NCBI RefSeq assembly: GCF_900476395.1
Contig: NZ_UIHB01000001.1
Coordinates: forward strand, 564,217 to 628,216
Direction of reading: 5' to 3'
Length of the DNA stretch: 64,000 nt
Source: Xanthomonas euroxanthea
Lineage (GTDB): Bacteria; Pseudomonadota; Gammaproteobacteria; Xanthomonadales; Xanthomonadaceae
A program made the position numbers and the translations under genes. Below, one piece after another: positions 17,309 to 26,472 of the stretch. Under the pieces are notes generated by a model. That model had not been told where the DNA came from, searched no databases, and saw nothing but the letters and a program-made list of their open reading frames with translations. Numbering within the stretch: the first letter of the stretch is position 1; every line of letters begins with the position of its first letter.

Positions 17309-17764
17309 ATGGAAAAGATGGAATGTCCCGGTTCGGTCGTGAGTGGGCTGATCGAACTGATCACGGTGGGGCTGACGCACGAGAAACTCGAAGAGGCCGC
17401 AGCGGTACTGGCCGCCGTGCGGGTGCTGCGGCCGGAGCTGAAGGCGCTGGATACCTTCGATGCCTGGATCGCGATCAAGCGCGGCAGTTATCTGGAGGGT
17501 GCGCGCCTGTTGCGTGAGCTGGAGGCCGATGCCGGCTCCAAGCCACTGTGCAAGGCCTTGTACGCGTGCTGCCTGTTTGCGGTGGGCGACGCTTCGTGGC
17601 ATGGCATTGCAGACAGCCTGATCGAAGAGGACACCGATGCCGACGCAGTTGGCCTGGTCAAGGCGCTGTCAGGACGCTACACGCCGGCACCCATGCAGGC
17701 GGAATCGGCGACCGAATCCGCCGCGCCGATGGAAGTTCCCAACGCGCAGTATCTGCGCGCCTGA
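17309..17764 (+). CDS. hrpB1: Hrp protein HrpB1
   Basis: A 151-residue protein matching HrpB1, a small, partly periplasmic, peptidoglycan-interacting Hrp component; it contains TPR-like helices and a cysteine pair near residue 88. It is needed for type III secretion in Xanthomonas and Ralstonia. The ATG at 17309 has GAGG 7 nt upstream. It is the first gene of the rightward hrpB operon. Confidence 0.93.
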   Translation: MEKMECPGSVVSGLIELITVGLTHEKLEEAAAVLAAVRVLRPELKALDTFDAWIAIKRGSYLEGARLLRELEADAGSKPLCKALYACCLFAVGDASWHGIADSLIEEDTDADAVGLVKALSGRYTPAPMQAESATESAAPMEVPNAQYLRA

Positions 17765-17795
17765 CCCGGACGTTACCCAGCCTGCGGAACATGCC

Positions 17796-18188
17796 ATGAC
17801 GCTCATTCCTCCTGTTGCCCCGATCACTGCCAGTTCCGGCCTGTCCACGCCCGCGATATCGCCGACGGCAGCGCCGAACCAGGCGCTCGTCAACCGCTTC
17901 CAGGCGCTGATGCAATCCTCCAGCCCGCTGCCGCCTGCCATGCAGCGCGTGGGAGAGCCCAGCATGGTGAGCCGGATGGTCGACGTGCAGAACGATGGCG
18001 TGCGCACCATCGCCGAGCATATCGATGCCTTCAGCATGCGGGCGCCGACCATGGGCCTGCAGGAAATGGCCTCGCAACAAATGAAGCTGATGCACGAGCT
18101 GACCATGGTCGGCTTCAACCTCAATGTCAGCGTCGGGGTGGCGCAGTCGGGCAAGAACGCCGTGCAGACTTTGTTCAAGAACCAATAG
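17796..18188 (+). CDS. hrpB2: Inner rod / early substrate HrpB2 (SctI)
   Basis: A 130-residue early secreted substrate essential for pilus assembly and thought to form the inner rod. The first 50 residues are Pro/Thr/Ser/Ala-rich (secretion signal); the C-terminal 60 residues are a conserved helical segment rich in Met, Gln and Val. HpaC and HrcU control its export. It lies 31 bp after hrpB1 and immediately before hrcJ. Confidence 0.94.
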   Translation: MTLIPPVAPITASSGLSTPAISPTAAPNQALVNRFQALMQSSSPLPPAMQRVGEPSMVSRMVDVQNDGVRTIAEHIDAFSMRAPTMGLQEMASQQMKLMHELTMVGFNLNVSVGVAQSGKNAVQTLFKNQ

Positions 18189-18189
18189 C

Positions 18190-18954
18190 ATGCGAACGCT
18201 CAGATATCTGGTGGTGTTGCTGCTGGCACTGCTGCTGTCTGGCTGCGACCAGCAGCTGTATTCCGGGCTGACCGAGAACGACGCCAACGAGATGCTCGCC
18301 GTGCTGCTGACCGCCGATGTGGATGCGGAAAAGCGCACGCCCGACGACGGCAAGACCTGGGCGATCAACGCGCCGCATGACCAGGTGGCGTACGCGTTGC
18401 AGGTGCTGCGCGCGCATGGCATGCCGCACGCGCGGCACGCCAATCTCGGCGAGATGTTCAAGAAGGACGGCCTGATCTCCACACCCACCGAAGAACGCGT
18501 GCGCTTCATCTACGGCGTGTCGCAGCAGCTGTCGCAGACCCTGTCGAATATCGATGGCGTGATCGCGGCCGATGTGGAGATCGTGCTTCCCAACAACGAC
18601 CCGCTGTCCACCTCGGTCAAACCCTCCAGCGCCGCGGTGTTCATCAAGTTTCGCGTCGGTAGCGATCTGACCAGCCTGGTGCCCAGCATCAAGACGCTGG
18701 TGATGCACAGCGTGGAAGGACTGACCTACGAGAACGTCAGCGTCACGCTGGTGCCAGGCGGGGCGGAAAGCGATGCGCAGCTCTCCGCATCGGCGCCTCC
18801 ACGTGCCTGGGCGTGGCCATGGCTGGCCGGATGCGCGCTGGCGCTGTGCGTGGCGGTCGGTGCAGCAGCGCTGTATTGGTGGCCGAGCGCCGATGCACGC
18901 CGCTGGGGCGGCTGGCAGCGCCTGCGCGCGTTGTCCAGAAAACCTGCTGGGTGA
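18190..18954 (+). CDS. hrcJ: Inner-membrane ring lipoprotein HrcJ (SctJ)
   Basis: A 254-residue YscJ/FliF-family lipoprotein. The signal peptide ends in a lipobox (LLSGC, Cys19). Two ring-building domains follow, and a C-terminal transmembrane helix lies at about residues 205-230. It forms the inner periplasmic ring with HrcD. It starts one base after the hrpB2 stop codon. Confidence 0.96.
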   Translation: MRTLRYLVVLLLALLLSGCDQQLYSGLTENDANEMLAVLLTADVDAEKRTPDDGKTWAINAPHDQVAYALQVLRAHGMPHARHANLGEMFKKDGLISTPTEERVRFIYGVSQQLSQTLSNIDGVIAADVEIVLPNNDPLSTSVKPSSAAVFIKFRVGSDLTSLVPSIKTLVMHSVEGLTYENVSVTLVPGGAESDAQLSASAPPRAWAWPWLAGCALALCVAVGAAALYWWPSADARRWGGWQRLRALSRKPAG

Positions 18955-18963
18955 GGCCGGCCG

Positions 18964-19593
18964 ATGGACAAGGCACGCATCGACAACGCGGCACGGTGGC
19001 TTCAACGATGGACGGCGGTGGTGTCCGCCCTGGCGCAATCGCTGGAGGCAGAGCGGGTGGCGCACTGGCTGGGTCCGGTCGCTGCGTCGGGCTGGGAACG
19101 CGCGCCTGCGCAGCGCCGTGTGCGCGTGATCCAGGCCTGGTCGGGATGCTTGTGCATGCAGGTCTCTGCGCTGGATTCGCCGGCCAACCAGCTGGTGGTG
19201 CTGGCGCCCGACCTGCTCGCCAAGGTATTGATGAGCCGCGCGTTGTTTTCGCGCGCACTGGCGCTGCGCCGCTGCATCGAGCGCGAGCGCCTGAGCTGGT
19301 TCGAGCAGCGGGTGGGGCCGGCGGTACTTGAGCATGTGCGCCATCGCGCGGTCACCGGCATGACAGCGCCACTGTTGCCGCGCGATGCCGACCAGGCGGC
19401 ATGGGTCGGCGATGGCTGGCGTCGGTTGGCGGCCGATGGGGCCTGGCCCGACCCGTGCATCGCCAACGTGATCGCGCTGTCCTTGCCGCTAGGCGCTGCC
19501 CAGGTGGCGCCCATCGCTGCAGATGGCGCGAGCGATGCATTCCTGCAGGCGCTTCCCACCTTGTTGCCGGAGCTGCCATGCGCCTGTGGCTGA
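18964..19593 (+). CDS. hrpB4: Sorting-platform protein HrpB4 (SctK)
   Basis: A 209-residue cytoplasmic protein matching HrpB4, the SctK/OrgA-like accessory protein that links HrcQ pods to the membrane ring and is required for secretion. It is Arg/Leu/Trp-rich with no membrane segment. It starts 9 bp after hrcJ and overlaps hrcL by 16 bp. Confidence 0.92.
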   Translation: MDKARIDNAARWLQRWTAVVSALAQSLEAERVAHWLGPVAASGWERAPAQRRVRVIQAWSGCLCMQVSALDSPANQLVVLAPDLLAKVLMSRALFSRALALRRCIERERLSWFEQRVGPAVLEHVRHRAVTGMTAPLLPRDADQAAWVGDGWRRLAADGAWPDPCIANVIALSLPLGAAQVAPIAADGASDAFLQALPTLLPELPCACG

Positions 19594-20279
19594 GGTCCAC
19601 GCCGGAGGCGGTCGGCCTGGACGGCGACGTCATCCCCCGTGAGGCATTGGCCCGTGTGCTGGAACTGGACGCCGCGGCTGCACAGGTGCACGCGCGTTGC
19701 GCGCAGACGCTGGCGGACGCCCAGACGCGTGCGCAGGCGCTGATCGACGACGCCCGGCAGCAGGCCGAGGCGATCCTCAACGATGCCCGGGACAAGGCCG
19801 AGCGCAGCGCACGGTTGGGCTATGCCGCCGGCCTGCGCCGTCAGCTCGACACGTGGAACGAGCGCGGCGTGCGGCATGCCTTCGCGGCCGAGGACGCCGC
19901 ACGGCGCGCACGCGAGCGTCTGGCCGGGATCGTCGCGCATGCCTGCGCACAGGTCCTGCACGGTCACGATCCCGCTGCGCTGTACGCACGCGCCGCCCAG
20001 GCGCTGGACGGCGCCCTGGACGAGGCCAGGGCCTTAAGGGTGAGCGTGCATCCGGATGCGCTGGACGACGCGCGGCGCGCCTTCGATGCGGCCGCGGCGG
20101 CCGCAGGCTGGCCCATGCCGGTGGAACTGTGCGGTGATGCGGGTCTGGCCCTGGGCGCCTGTGTGTGCGAATGGGATACCGGCGTGTTCGAGGCCGATCT
20201 GCACGATCAGCTCCGCAGCATCCAGCGGGTGATCCGCCGCGTCCTGGCCGCGCCGCAGGCGGTGCAAGATGACGGTTGA
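19578..20279 (+). CDS. hrcL: ATPase regulator HrcL (HrpB5, SctL)
   Basis: A 233-residue FliH/SctL-family stator that ties HrcN to HrcQ and holds down its ATPase activity. A long Ala/Gln/Arg coiled coil spans about residues 35-125, followed by the C-terminal globular part. It overlaps hrpB4 upstream and hrcN by 11 bp downstream. Confidence 0.94.
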   Translation: MRLWLRSTPEAVGLDGDVIPREALARVLELDAAAAQVHARCAQTLADAQTRAQALIDDARQQAEAILNDARDKAERSARLGYAAGLRRQLDTWNERGVRHAFAAEDAARRARERLAGIVAHACAQVLHGHDPAALYARAAQALDGALDEARALRVSVHPDALDDARRAFDAAAAAAGWPMPVELCGDAGLALGACVCEWDTGVFEADLHDQLRSIQRVIRRVLAAPQAVQDDG

Positions 20280-21597
20280 GATGCCGCTGCTGGAGGAAAC
20301 GCTCGAGCGCGAACTGGCTGCGCTGGCCTTCGGTCGTCGCTACGGCAAGGTGGTCGAGGTGATCGGCACCATGCTCAAGGTCGCCGGGGTGCAGGTCAGC
20401 CTGGGCGAGGTGTGCGAGTTGCGCCAGCGCGACGGCAGGCTGCTGCAGCGTGCCGAGGTGGTGGGCTTCAGCCGCAATCTTGCCTTGCTGGCGCCGTTTG
20501 GCGAACTGGTGGGCTTGTCGCGCGAGACACGCGTGATCGGATCGGGCCACCCATTGGCGGTGCCGGTCGGGTCGGCGTTGCTGGGACGCGTGCTCGATGG
20601 CCTGGGCGAGCCGGCGGACGGCCAGGGGCCGCTCGCCGGCGACGGCTGGGTCCGGATCCAGGCGCAGGCGCCGGATCCGATGCGCCGGCGCCTGATCGAA
20701 CAACCGATGCCGACCGGTGTGCGCATCGTCGATGGCCTGATGACGCTGGGCGAAGGCCAGCGCATGGGCATTTTCGCCGCGGCAGGCGTCGGCAAGAGCA
20801 CCTTGATGGGCATGTTCGCGCGCGGCACGCAGTGCGATGTCAATGTGATCGTGCTGATCGGCGAACGCGGACGCGAAGTGCGTGAGTTCATCGAGATGAT
20901 TCTTGGCCAGGACGGTCTGGCGCGCAGCGTGGTGGTGTGCGCCACCTCCGATCGTTCCTCCATCGAGCGCGCCAAGGCCGCCTATGTCGGCACCGCCATC
21001 GCCGAATATTTTCGCGATCAGGGCATGCGCGTTCTGCTGATGATGGACTCGCTGACGCGCTTTGCCCGCGCGCAACGCGAGATCGGTCTGGCCGCCGGCG
21101 AGCCGCCCACGCGTCGTGGATTTCCGCCATCGGTGTTCGCCGAGCTGCCCCGCCTGCTCGAACGTGCCGGCATGGGCGAGACCGGCTCGATCACCGCGTT
21201 TTACACCGTGCTGGCCGAGGACGATACCGGCAGCGATCCGATCGCCGAAGAAGTGCGCGGCATCCTGGATGGCCATCTGATTCTGTCGCGTGAGATCGCC
21301 GCCAAGAACCAGTACCCGGCCATCGATGTGCTGGGAAGCCTGAGCCGGGTGATGAGCCAGATCGTGTCTGCCGAGCAACGCCAGTACGCAGGACAGCTGC
21401 GGCGTCTGCTGGCCAAGTACAACGAAGTGGAAACCTTGTTGCAGGTCGGCGAATACCGCCAGGGCAGCGATGCGGTCGCCGACGAGGCGATCGCCAGGAT
21501 CGATGCCATTCGCGACTTCCTCAGCCAGCCCACCGACCAGCTCAGCGACTACGACACCACCCTGGAGCAGCTTGCCGGCGTGATCGACGATGCGTGA
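20269..21597 (+). CDS. hrcN: Type III secretion ATPase HrcN (SctN)
   Basis: A 442-residue hexameric ATPase that detaches effectors from HpaB and unfolds them for export. The Walker A motif GVGKST is at about residues 173-178. The Walker B region ([11 protein letters not shown]) is near residue 260, and the conserved [16 protein letters not shown] region follows near residue 300. The length is exactly as in the family. It overlaps hrcL by 11 bp and hrpB7 by 8 bp. Confidence 0.98.
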   Translation: MTVEMPLLEETLERELAALAFGRRYGKVVEVIGTMLKVAGVQVSLGEVCELRQRDGRLLQRAEVVGFSRNLALLAPFGELVGLSRETRVIGSGHPLAVPVGSALLGRVLDGLGEPADGQGPLAGDGWVRIQAQAPDPMRRRLIEQPMPTGVRIVDGLMTLGEGQRMGIFAAAGVGKSTLMGMFARGTQCDVNVIVLIGERGREVREFIEMILGQDGLARSVVVCATSDRSSIERAKAAYVGTAIAEYFRDQGMRVLLMMDSLTRFARAQREIGLAAGEPPTRRGFPPSVFAELPRLLERAGMGETGSITAFYTVLAEDDTGSDPIAEEVRGILDGHLILSREIAAKNQYPAIDVLGSLSRVMSQIVSAEQRQYAGQLRRLLAKYNEVETLLQVGEYRQGSDAVADEAIARIDAIRDFLSQPTDQLSDYDTTLEQLAGVIDDA

Positions 21598-22099
21598 GCG
21601 AGCCAGCATCTGGACCACGTTGCAGCAGCTGAAGACGCGCCGTCATGAACGGATGCAGGACCGTCTGGGCGACTGCAGGCGCGCGCTGGCGCAGTGCGAC
21701 CGCGAATGCGCCAGTTGCAGTCAGGAGGCCAGCGCCTGCACCGCGCGTCTGGCCGCATTCGATGCCACGCTGGCCGACAGGGCCGGCGCGGGTGAGCCGA
21801 TCGGCATCGAGACGATCCTGCAGCACCAGCGCTTCCGCGCCGTGCTGGAAGAGCGCTGCCGCGCCGCAGAGCAGGCGCTGGTCGCAGCGACGCAGGCGTT
21901 ACAGAACGCACGCGACGAGGCCGCAGCGGTGCAACAGGCCGTGAGCAAGCTGCAGGCGCAGGCGCAGATGTATGCGGAAAACGCCGCCAGCGCGCAGCGT
22001 GCCTGGCAAGCCCAACGCGAAGCGGCCGAGGAGGAAGACGCGATCGAGGCGTTGGTCGGGCTGCGCCGGCATCGTGCCGCGCGCGGAGTGGGGCAATGA
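21590..22099 (+). CDS. hrpB7: ATPase stalk protein HrpB7 (SctO)
   Basis: A 169-residue, almost entirely coiled-coil protein rich in Ala, Gln, Arg and Cys. Size, position between hrcN and hrcT, and coiled coil match HrpB7, the SctO/FliJ-like central stalk between HrcN and HrcV. It overlaps both neighbours (8 and 4 bp). Confidence 0.93.
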   Translation: MRERASIWTTLQQLKTRRHERMQDRLGDCRRALAQCDRECASCSQEASACTARLAAFDATLADRAGAGEPIGIETILQHQRFRAVLEERCRAAEQALVAATQALQNARDEAAAVQQAVSKLQAQAQMYAENAASAQRAWQAQREAAEEEDAIEALVGLRRHRAARGVGQ

Positions 22100-22926
22100 A
22101 CGACACCGCCAACGCGCTGCTGGCGCTGTCATCCCAGGGCGTGTCGCTGCTGACCCTGCTGGCGTTGTGCGGAGTGCGCGTGTTCGTGATGTTCTTCGTG
22201 CTGCCGGCCACGGCGCAGGACAGCCTTCCGGGGATGGCGCGCAACGGCGTGATCTATGTGCTCAGTTCCTTCATCGCCTACGGACAGCCGGCCGATGCGC
22301 TGGCCAGGATCGAAGCGACCGGCCTGGTGGGCCTGGTATTCAAGGAAGCCTTCATCGGCCTGCTGATCGGGTTTGCCGCATCCACGGTGTTCTGGGTTGC
22401 CGAGAGCGTGGGCCTGCTCATCGACGATGTGTCCGGCTACAACAACGTCCAGATGACCAACCCGCTGAGCGGCGAGCAGAGTACGCCGGTGTCCACGGTG
22501 TTGATGCAGCTGGCGATCGTGTCCTTCTACGCGCTGGGCGGCATGCTGATGCTGCTCGGTGCGCTGTTCGAATCGTTCCGTTGGTGGCCGCTGAGCCAGC
22601 TCACGCCGGACATGGGAGCGGTCGCCGAGTCCTTCGTCATCCAGCAGACCGACGACATGATGACCGCAATGGTCAAGCTGTCTGCGCCGGTGATGTTGGT
22701 GCTGGTGCTGGTGGATCTGGCCATCGGCTTTGTGGCCCGCGCCGCCGACAAGCTGGAACCATCGAACCTGAGCCAGCCGATCCGTGGGGTACTGGCATTG
22801 CTGCTGCTCGCATTGCTGACCAGCGTGTTCATTACGCAATCCGGTGACGCACTCGGCTTCCTCCATTTCCAGCAGCAGTTGCACGATGCCGCCAACATCG
22901 GCGGCAAAGGGGGCGCCGCGAATTGA
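22096..22926 (+). CDS. hrcT: Export apparatus protein HrcT (SctT)
   Basis: A 276-residue FliR/SctT-family membrane protein with about six hydrophobic helices, the last at about residues 230-246. It caps the HrcR-HrcS export gate. It overlaps hrpB7 as ATGA and is the last gene of the tightly packed hrpB operon. No terminator was seen before hrcC, so read-through is possible. Confidence 0.96.
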   Translation: MNDTANALLALSSQGVSLLTLLALCGVRVFVMFFVLPATAQDSLPGMARNGVIYVLSSFIAYGQPADALARIEATGLVGLVFKEAFIGLLIGFAASTVFWVAESVGLLIDDVSGYNNVQMTNPLSGEQSTPVSTVLMQLAIVSFYALGGMLMLLGALFESFRWWPLSQLTPDMGAVAESFVIQQTDDMMTAMVKLSAPVMLVLVLVDLAIGFVARAADKLEPSNLSQPIRGVLALLLLALLTSVFITQSGDALGFLHFQQQLHDAANIGGKGGAAN

Positions 22927-23101
22927 TCATTGTTGAGACATCCACTGCCGTGCGCTGCCTACACTGACCGCACGCGCCACCGATGCACTGCCCGACGCCG
23001 TGTCTGCAGCCCGGCTGCACGCGGCACGCAATCCCGGCCGACGCCTGCCTGCCGGGCGCCACCCCATCGACTTCTTTCACTTGCCTCGCAGAGGGAACGC
23101 C

Positions 23102-24925
23102 ATGGCATATGCCTGTCCTCCAGTTCACCGCAATCGACGTGCGCCATTGGCCGCCGCGTTGTTGCTCAGCCTGCTGCCGCTGCTGCCGCCGCGTGCCGAT
23201 GCCGCGCAGGTGCCGTGGCATTCGCGCAGCTTCAAATACGTCGCCGACCACAAGGATCTCAAGGAAGTGCTGCGCGACCTGTCCGCCAGCCAATCCATCA
23301 CCACCTGGATTTCACCGGAAGTGACCGGCACGCTCAGTGGCAAGTTCGAGGCCAGCCCGCAGAAATTCCTCGACGATTTGTCTGCGACATTCGGCTTCGT
23401 CTGGTATTACGACGGTGCGGTGCTCAGGATCTGGGGCGCCAATGAAACCAAGAATGCAACCTTGAATCTGGGCGCTGCGTCGACGACTGCCTTGCGCGAT
23501 GCGCTTGCGCGCATGCGCCTGGACGATCCGCGCTTTCCGGTCCGTTACGACGAGGCGGCGCACGTGGCGGTGGTGTCCGGCCCGCCGGGGTATGTGGATA
23601 CCGTCGCCGCGATCGCCAGACAGGTCGAGCAGGGCGCACGCCAACGCGACGCCACGGAGGTGCAGGTGTTCCAGCTGCATTATGCGCAGGCCGCCGATCA
23701 CAGCACCCGCATCGGTGGGCAGGACGTCCAGGTGCCGGGCATGGCCAGCCTGTTGCGCAGCATGTACGGCGTGCGTGGCGCTCCTACCGCGGCGCTGCCC
23801 GGGCCGGGCGCCAATTTCGGGCGGGTGCAACCGATCGGCGGCGGCTCGTCCAATACGTTCGGCAACAGTGCTCAGGGCCAGAACGGCGGCGGCAGTGGTA
23901 ACAACGGCATTCTCGGTTTGCCTGCGTCGTGGTTCGGCGGTGGCTCGCCGTCCGATCGGGTGCCGGTCAGCCCGCCGTTGCCGGGCACTGGCACCAGTGC
24001 GCCGGCCAGCGTCTGGCCGGAGATGAGCCAGGCCCGGCGCGACACGCCGCTGGCGGTGGATGCAGGCAGCGGCGGCGAGCTGGCCTCCGACGCGCCGGTG
24101 ATCGAGGCCGACCCGCGCACCAACGCCATTCTGATTCGCGACCGCCCCGAGCGGATGGCGGCCTATGGCACGTTGATCCAGCAGCTCGACAACCGCCCCA
24201 AGCTGCTGCAGATCGATGCCACCATCATCGAGATCCGCGATGGCGCCATGCAGGATCTGGGCGTGGACTGGCGTTTTCACAGCCGGCGTGTCGACGTGCA
24301 GACCGGCGACGGGCGTGGCGGCCAGCTTGGCTACGATGGCACCCTGAGCGGTGCAGCGGCGGCAGGTGCCAGCGCTCCGTTGGGCGGCACCTTGACGGCG
24401 GTCCTGGGAGATGCGGGACGTTACCTGATGACGCGTGTGTCGGCGCTGGAGCAGACCAACAAGGCCAAGATCGTCTCCACCCCGCAGGTGGCGACGCTGG
24501 ACAACGTGGAAGCGGTGATGGATCACAAGCAGCAGGCATTCGTGCGTGTCAGCGGCTACGCATCCGCGGACCTCTACAACCTGTCCGCCGGTGTGTCGCT
24601 ACGCGTTCTGCCAAGTGTGGTGCCGGGCTCGGCCAACGGACAGATGCGCCTGGATGTGCGCATCGAAGACGGGCAGCTGGGCGCCAACACCGTCGATGGC
24701 ATCCCCGTCATCACCTCCAGCGAGATCACCACGCAGGCATTCGTCAACGAGGGGCAGAGCCTGCTGATCGCCGGTTATGCTTCCGATAGCGACCAGACCG
24801 ATCTGAACAAGGTGCCCGGGTTGTCCAAGATTCCACTGGTCGGCAACCTGTTCAAGCATCGCCAGCAGAGCGGGTCGCGGCTGCAGCGCTTGTTCCTGCT
24901 GACCCCGCATATCGTCTCGCCCTGA
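23102..24925 (+). CDS. hrcC: Outer-membrane secretin HrcC (HrpA, SctC)
   Basis: A 607-residue secretin forming the outer-membrane ring. The Sec signal peptide (Arg-rich start, long Leu/Ala/Pro core) ends near residue 38. Periplasmic N0/N1 domains occupy ~45-190. A Gly/Ser/Asn-rich linker lies at ~245-320, and the secretin core with its VPGLSKIPLVGNLF motif ends near residue 595. The ATG at 23102 is chosen because it starts the signal peptide; the frame extends upstream to 23000. No PIP box was seen in the 175 bp after hrcT. Confidence 0.96.
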   Translation: MAYACPPVHRNRRAPLAAALLLSLLPLLPPRADAAQVPWHSRSFKYVADHKDLKEVLRDLSASQSITTWISPEVTGTLSGKFEASPQKFLDDLSATFGFVWYYDGAVLRIWGANETKNATLNLGAASTTALRDALARMRLDDPRFPVRYDEAAHVAVVSGPPGYVDTVAAIARQVEQGARQRDATEVQVFQLHYAQAADHSTRIGGQDVQVPGMASLLRSMYGVRGAPTAALPGPGANFGRVQPIGGGSSNTFGNSAQGQNGGGSGNNGILGLPASWFGGGSPSDRVPVSPPLPGTGTSAPASVWPEMSQARRDTPLAVDAGSGGELASDAPVIEADPRTNAILIRDRPERMAAYGTLIQQLDNRPKLLQIDATIIEIRDGAMQDLGVDWRFHSRRVDVQTGDGRGGQLGYDGTLSGAAAAGASAPLGGTLTAVLGDAGRYLMTRVSALEQTNKAKIVSTPQVATLDNVEAVMDHKQQAFVRVSGYASADLYNLSAGVSLRVLPSVVPGSANGQMRLDVRIEDGQLGANTVDGIPVITSSEITTQAFVNEGQSLLIAGYASDSDQTDLNKVPGLSKIPLVGNLFKHRQQSGSRLQRLFLLTPHIVSP

Positions 24926-24960
24926 GCAGCGCCTCGAGGGGCTGCCGATGCTGTTGAAAC

Positions 24961-24993
24961 GTGCAGGCTGCCGCGTGGACCGGCAGCCTGCAC
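24961..24993. terminator. Bidirectional hairpin between hrcC and hpa1
   Basis: A perfect 13-bp inverted repeat (GTGCAGGCTGCCG and its complement) with a 7-nt loop lies in the 78-bp gap between the convergent hrcC and hpa1 genes. No T-tract is present on either side. Confidence 0.65.
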
Positions 24994-25003
24994 GCATTGC
25001 CCA

Positions 25004-25396
25004 TCAGGCCTGGCCGGTAATGCTCGACAGGTTGGCATTGAAACCGCCACCCAGACTGTTGCCGCCCAGGCTGCTGCCTAGCGAACCGCCACCGCCCATG
25101 CCGGCGCCGCCCTGGTTCTGCATCAGCTGCATCACGATCTGCATCAGCATCTGCGTCAACGGACTCAGGCCCTGCTGACCGTCCTGCGGCTGGTCGTTTC
25201 CGCATTCCTGATTGGCATCGCTGCCCTGGCTCTGTTGAAGCATCATCATGATGAACATGGCGAGCAATTGATCCAGCTGCTGCTCGGAGCCAGCCGAGGA
25301 CGCGCGCTGACCTGAGTTCTGCGTTTGCTGGGGCCCGACGCCCATCGTCTGCACGTTGCTGAAATTCGAAAAGTTGGTTCCGATAGATGAGTCCAT
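25004..25396 (-). CDS. hpa1: Harpin Hpa1 (HpaG, XopA)
   Basis: A 130-residue type III-secreted harpin that elicits defence in non-hosts and aids translocation. It has a Ser/Asn/Gln-rich N-terminus, a coiled-coil-forming Leu/Met helix at about residues 36-56, a single cysteine at residue 65, a second Met/Leu/Gln helix at about 77-94, and a Gly-rich stretch at 96-118. The order of segments and the cysteine resemble the X. campestris pv. campestris HpaG more than X. oryzae Hpa1. It has its own PIP box. Confidence 0.93.
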   Translation of the reverse strand: MDSSIGTNFSNFSNVQTMGVGPQQTQNSGQRASSAGSEQQLDQLLAMFIMMMLQQSQGSDANQECGNDQPQDGQQGLSPLTQMLMQIVMQLMQNQGGAGMGGGGSLGSSLGGNSLGGGFNANLSSITGQA

Positions 25397-25493
25397 GGTG
25401 GTTCCCGTCTCATGTGGTTGACTGGGTACATCGCGGTTGCCGGAAAGCTGCAACGGCAAGCTCGCAACAGGGACGCTGTGTTGCCCCGTCGGC

Positions 25494-25555
25494 AAGGTAG
25501 AAGAGGCAAGCGCGATGCATCTGCCAGGACGCGAAAGTGCGCTTTTGCTTGCGAA
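25494..25555 (-). promoter_or_regulatory. PIP box and -10 for hpa1
   Basis: On the minus strand a perfect TTCGC-N15-TTCGC covers 25531-25555. TACCTT (25494-25499), a YANNNT match, follows after 31 nt. The transcript would have a leader of about 90 nt before the hpa1 ATG. Confidence 0.9.
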
Positions 25556-25622
25556 CGTGAGGATGGCGAAATCTCGGGAAAGCACTGGAAAACAGCTGCG
25601 TTGCAACGCTGCACGCGGTGCT

Positions 25623-25684
25623 TTCGCTTATGTCATAGACGCTTCGTCCAGCATGTGCCGACGTATGCACAGCACCGTTATGGT
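25623..25684 (+). promoter_or_regulatory. PIP box and -10 for hpa2
   Basis: TTCGC-N15-TTCGT covers 25623-25647 and TATGGT at 25679-25684 matches YANNNT after 31 nt. It points away from the hpa1 promoter in the same 368-bp intergenic region. Confidence 0.85.
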
Positions 25685-25764
25685 GGCGCGATCGAGCGGG
25701 GGACGTTGGATCAACCGGGGATGCGTGTCCACTCCGCCGCGTTGCTGGAATCAACGACGATCAG

Positions 25765-26346
25765 GTGACAGAGATGACAGAGACCGATACGCCGACCACG
25801 TGTGCGTCTGCGCACGGCACGGGGACGTGGCATCCACAGCATTGGGCCACGCTCTCCAGCAACATGCCCGCAGACGAGCGATGGTGCGCGCTCCAGGCCA
25901 GCCATGCTGTCGCGCCTCGGCGACGCGCGTGGCTTGCGGCGGCGTTGCTGTGTGCCGCGCCGCTCGCACACGCAGACTGTTTTGAAGAAGCCGCCGGTTA
26001 TCAACACGTCAATCCCTGGGTATTACGCGCCATTGCGTGGCAGGAATCCCGGGGCCGTGCCGACGCGATCCACCGCAACAACAACGGCACCATTGATTAT
26101 GGAAAAATGCAGATCAATTCGATCCACCTGCGACGTCTTTCCAGCTACGGCATCTCCAGGGATGCGTTGATGCAGCCGTGCGTCAGCGTGTATGTGGCGG
26201 CCTGGCGGCTGCGAGAGATGACCAATAAATATGGAAATACCTGGGCTGCCGTCGGCGCCTATCATTCCGAAACGCCCGCCGAGCGCGACAAGTATGCGCA
26301 TGCCATTCACGCGATTCTGACCAGGCGCGGGGTGGTTGCCGAGTAA
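25765..26346 (+). CDS. hpa2: Lytic transglycosylase Hpa2
   Basis: A 193-residue SLT-domain murein hydrolase that opens peptidoglycan for assembly of the secretion channel. A 45-residue N-terminal stretch precedes a signal-like segment (RRR then an Ala/Leu core, about residues 50-70). The SLT domain follows, with the catalytic Glu in AWQESRG (about residue 94) and the GKMQINSIH motif. The ATG at 25765 has AGGTGA just upstream; an internal ATG at 25864 would give a more ordinary signal peptide. The PIP box makes it HrpX-dependent. Confidence 0.92.
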   Translation: MTEMTETDTPTTCASAHGTGTWHPQHWATLSSNMPADERWCALQASHAVAPRRRAWLAAALLCAAPLAHADCFEEAAGYQHVNPWVLRAIAWQESRGRADAIHRNNNGTIDYGKMQINSIHLRRLSSYGISRDALMQPCVSVYVAAWRLREMTNKYGNTWAAVGAYHSETPAERDKYAHAIHAILTRRGVVAE

Positions 26347-26472
26347 CGCTATTGCACGCGGCGGTGGCGCACTGCGTTGCTGGTCTGCCCGCATCGCGTG
26401 CCCAAAAGGAAGTGCCGTGGGCATACACACCACGCCCGCCGGATGGCGAGCGCGGTGGTTTGATCGCCGTGC

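Noticed and set aside
19777..21618. 613-codon leftward open frame opposite hrcL/hrcN
   Set aside because: Antisense to two certain genes with no domain of its own.
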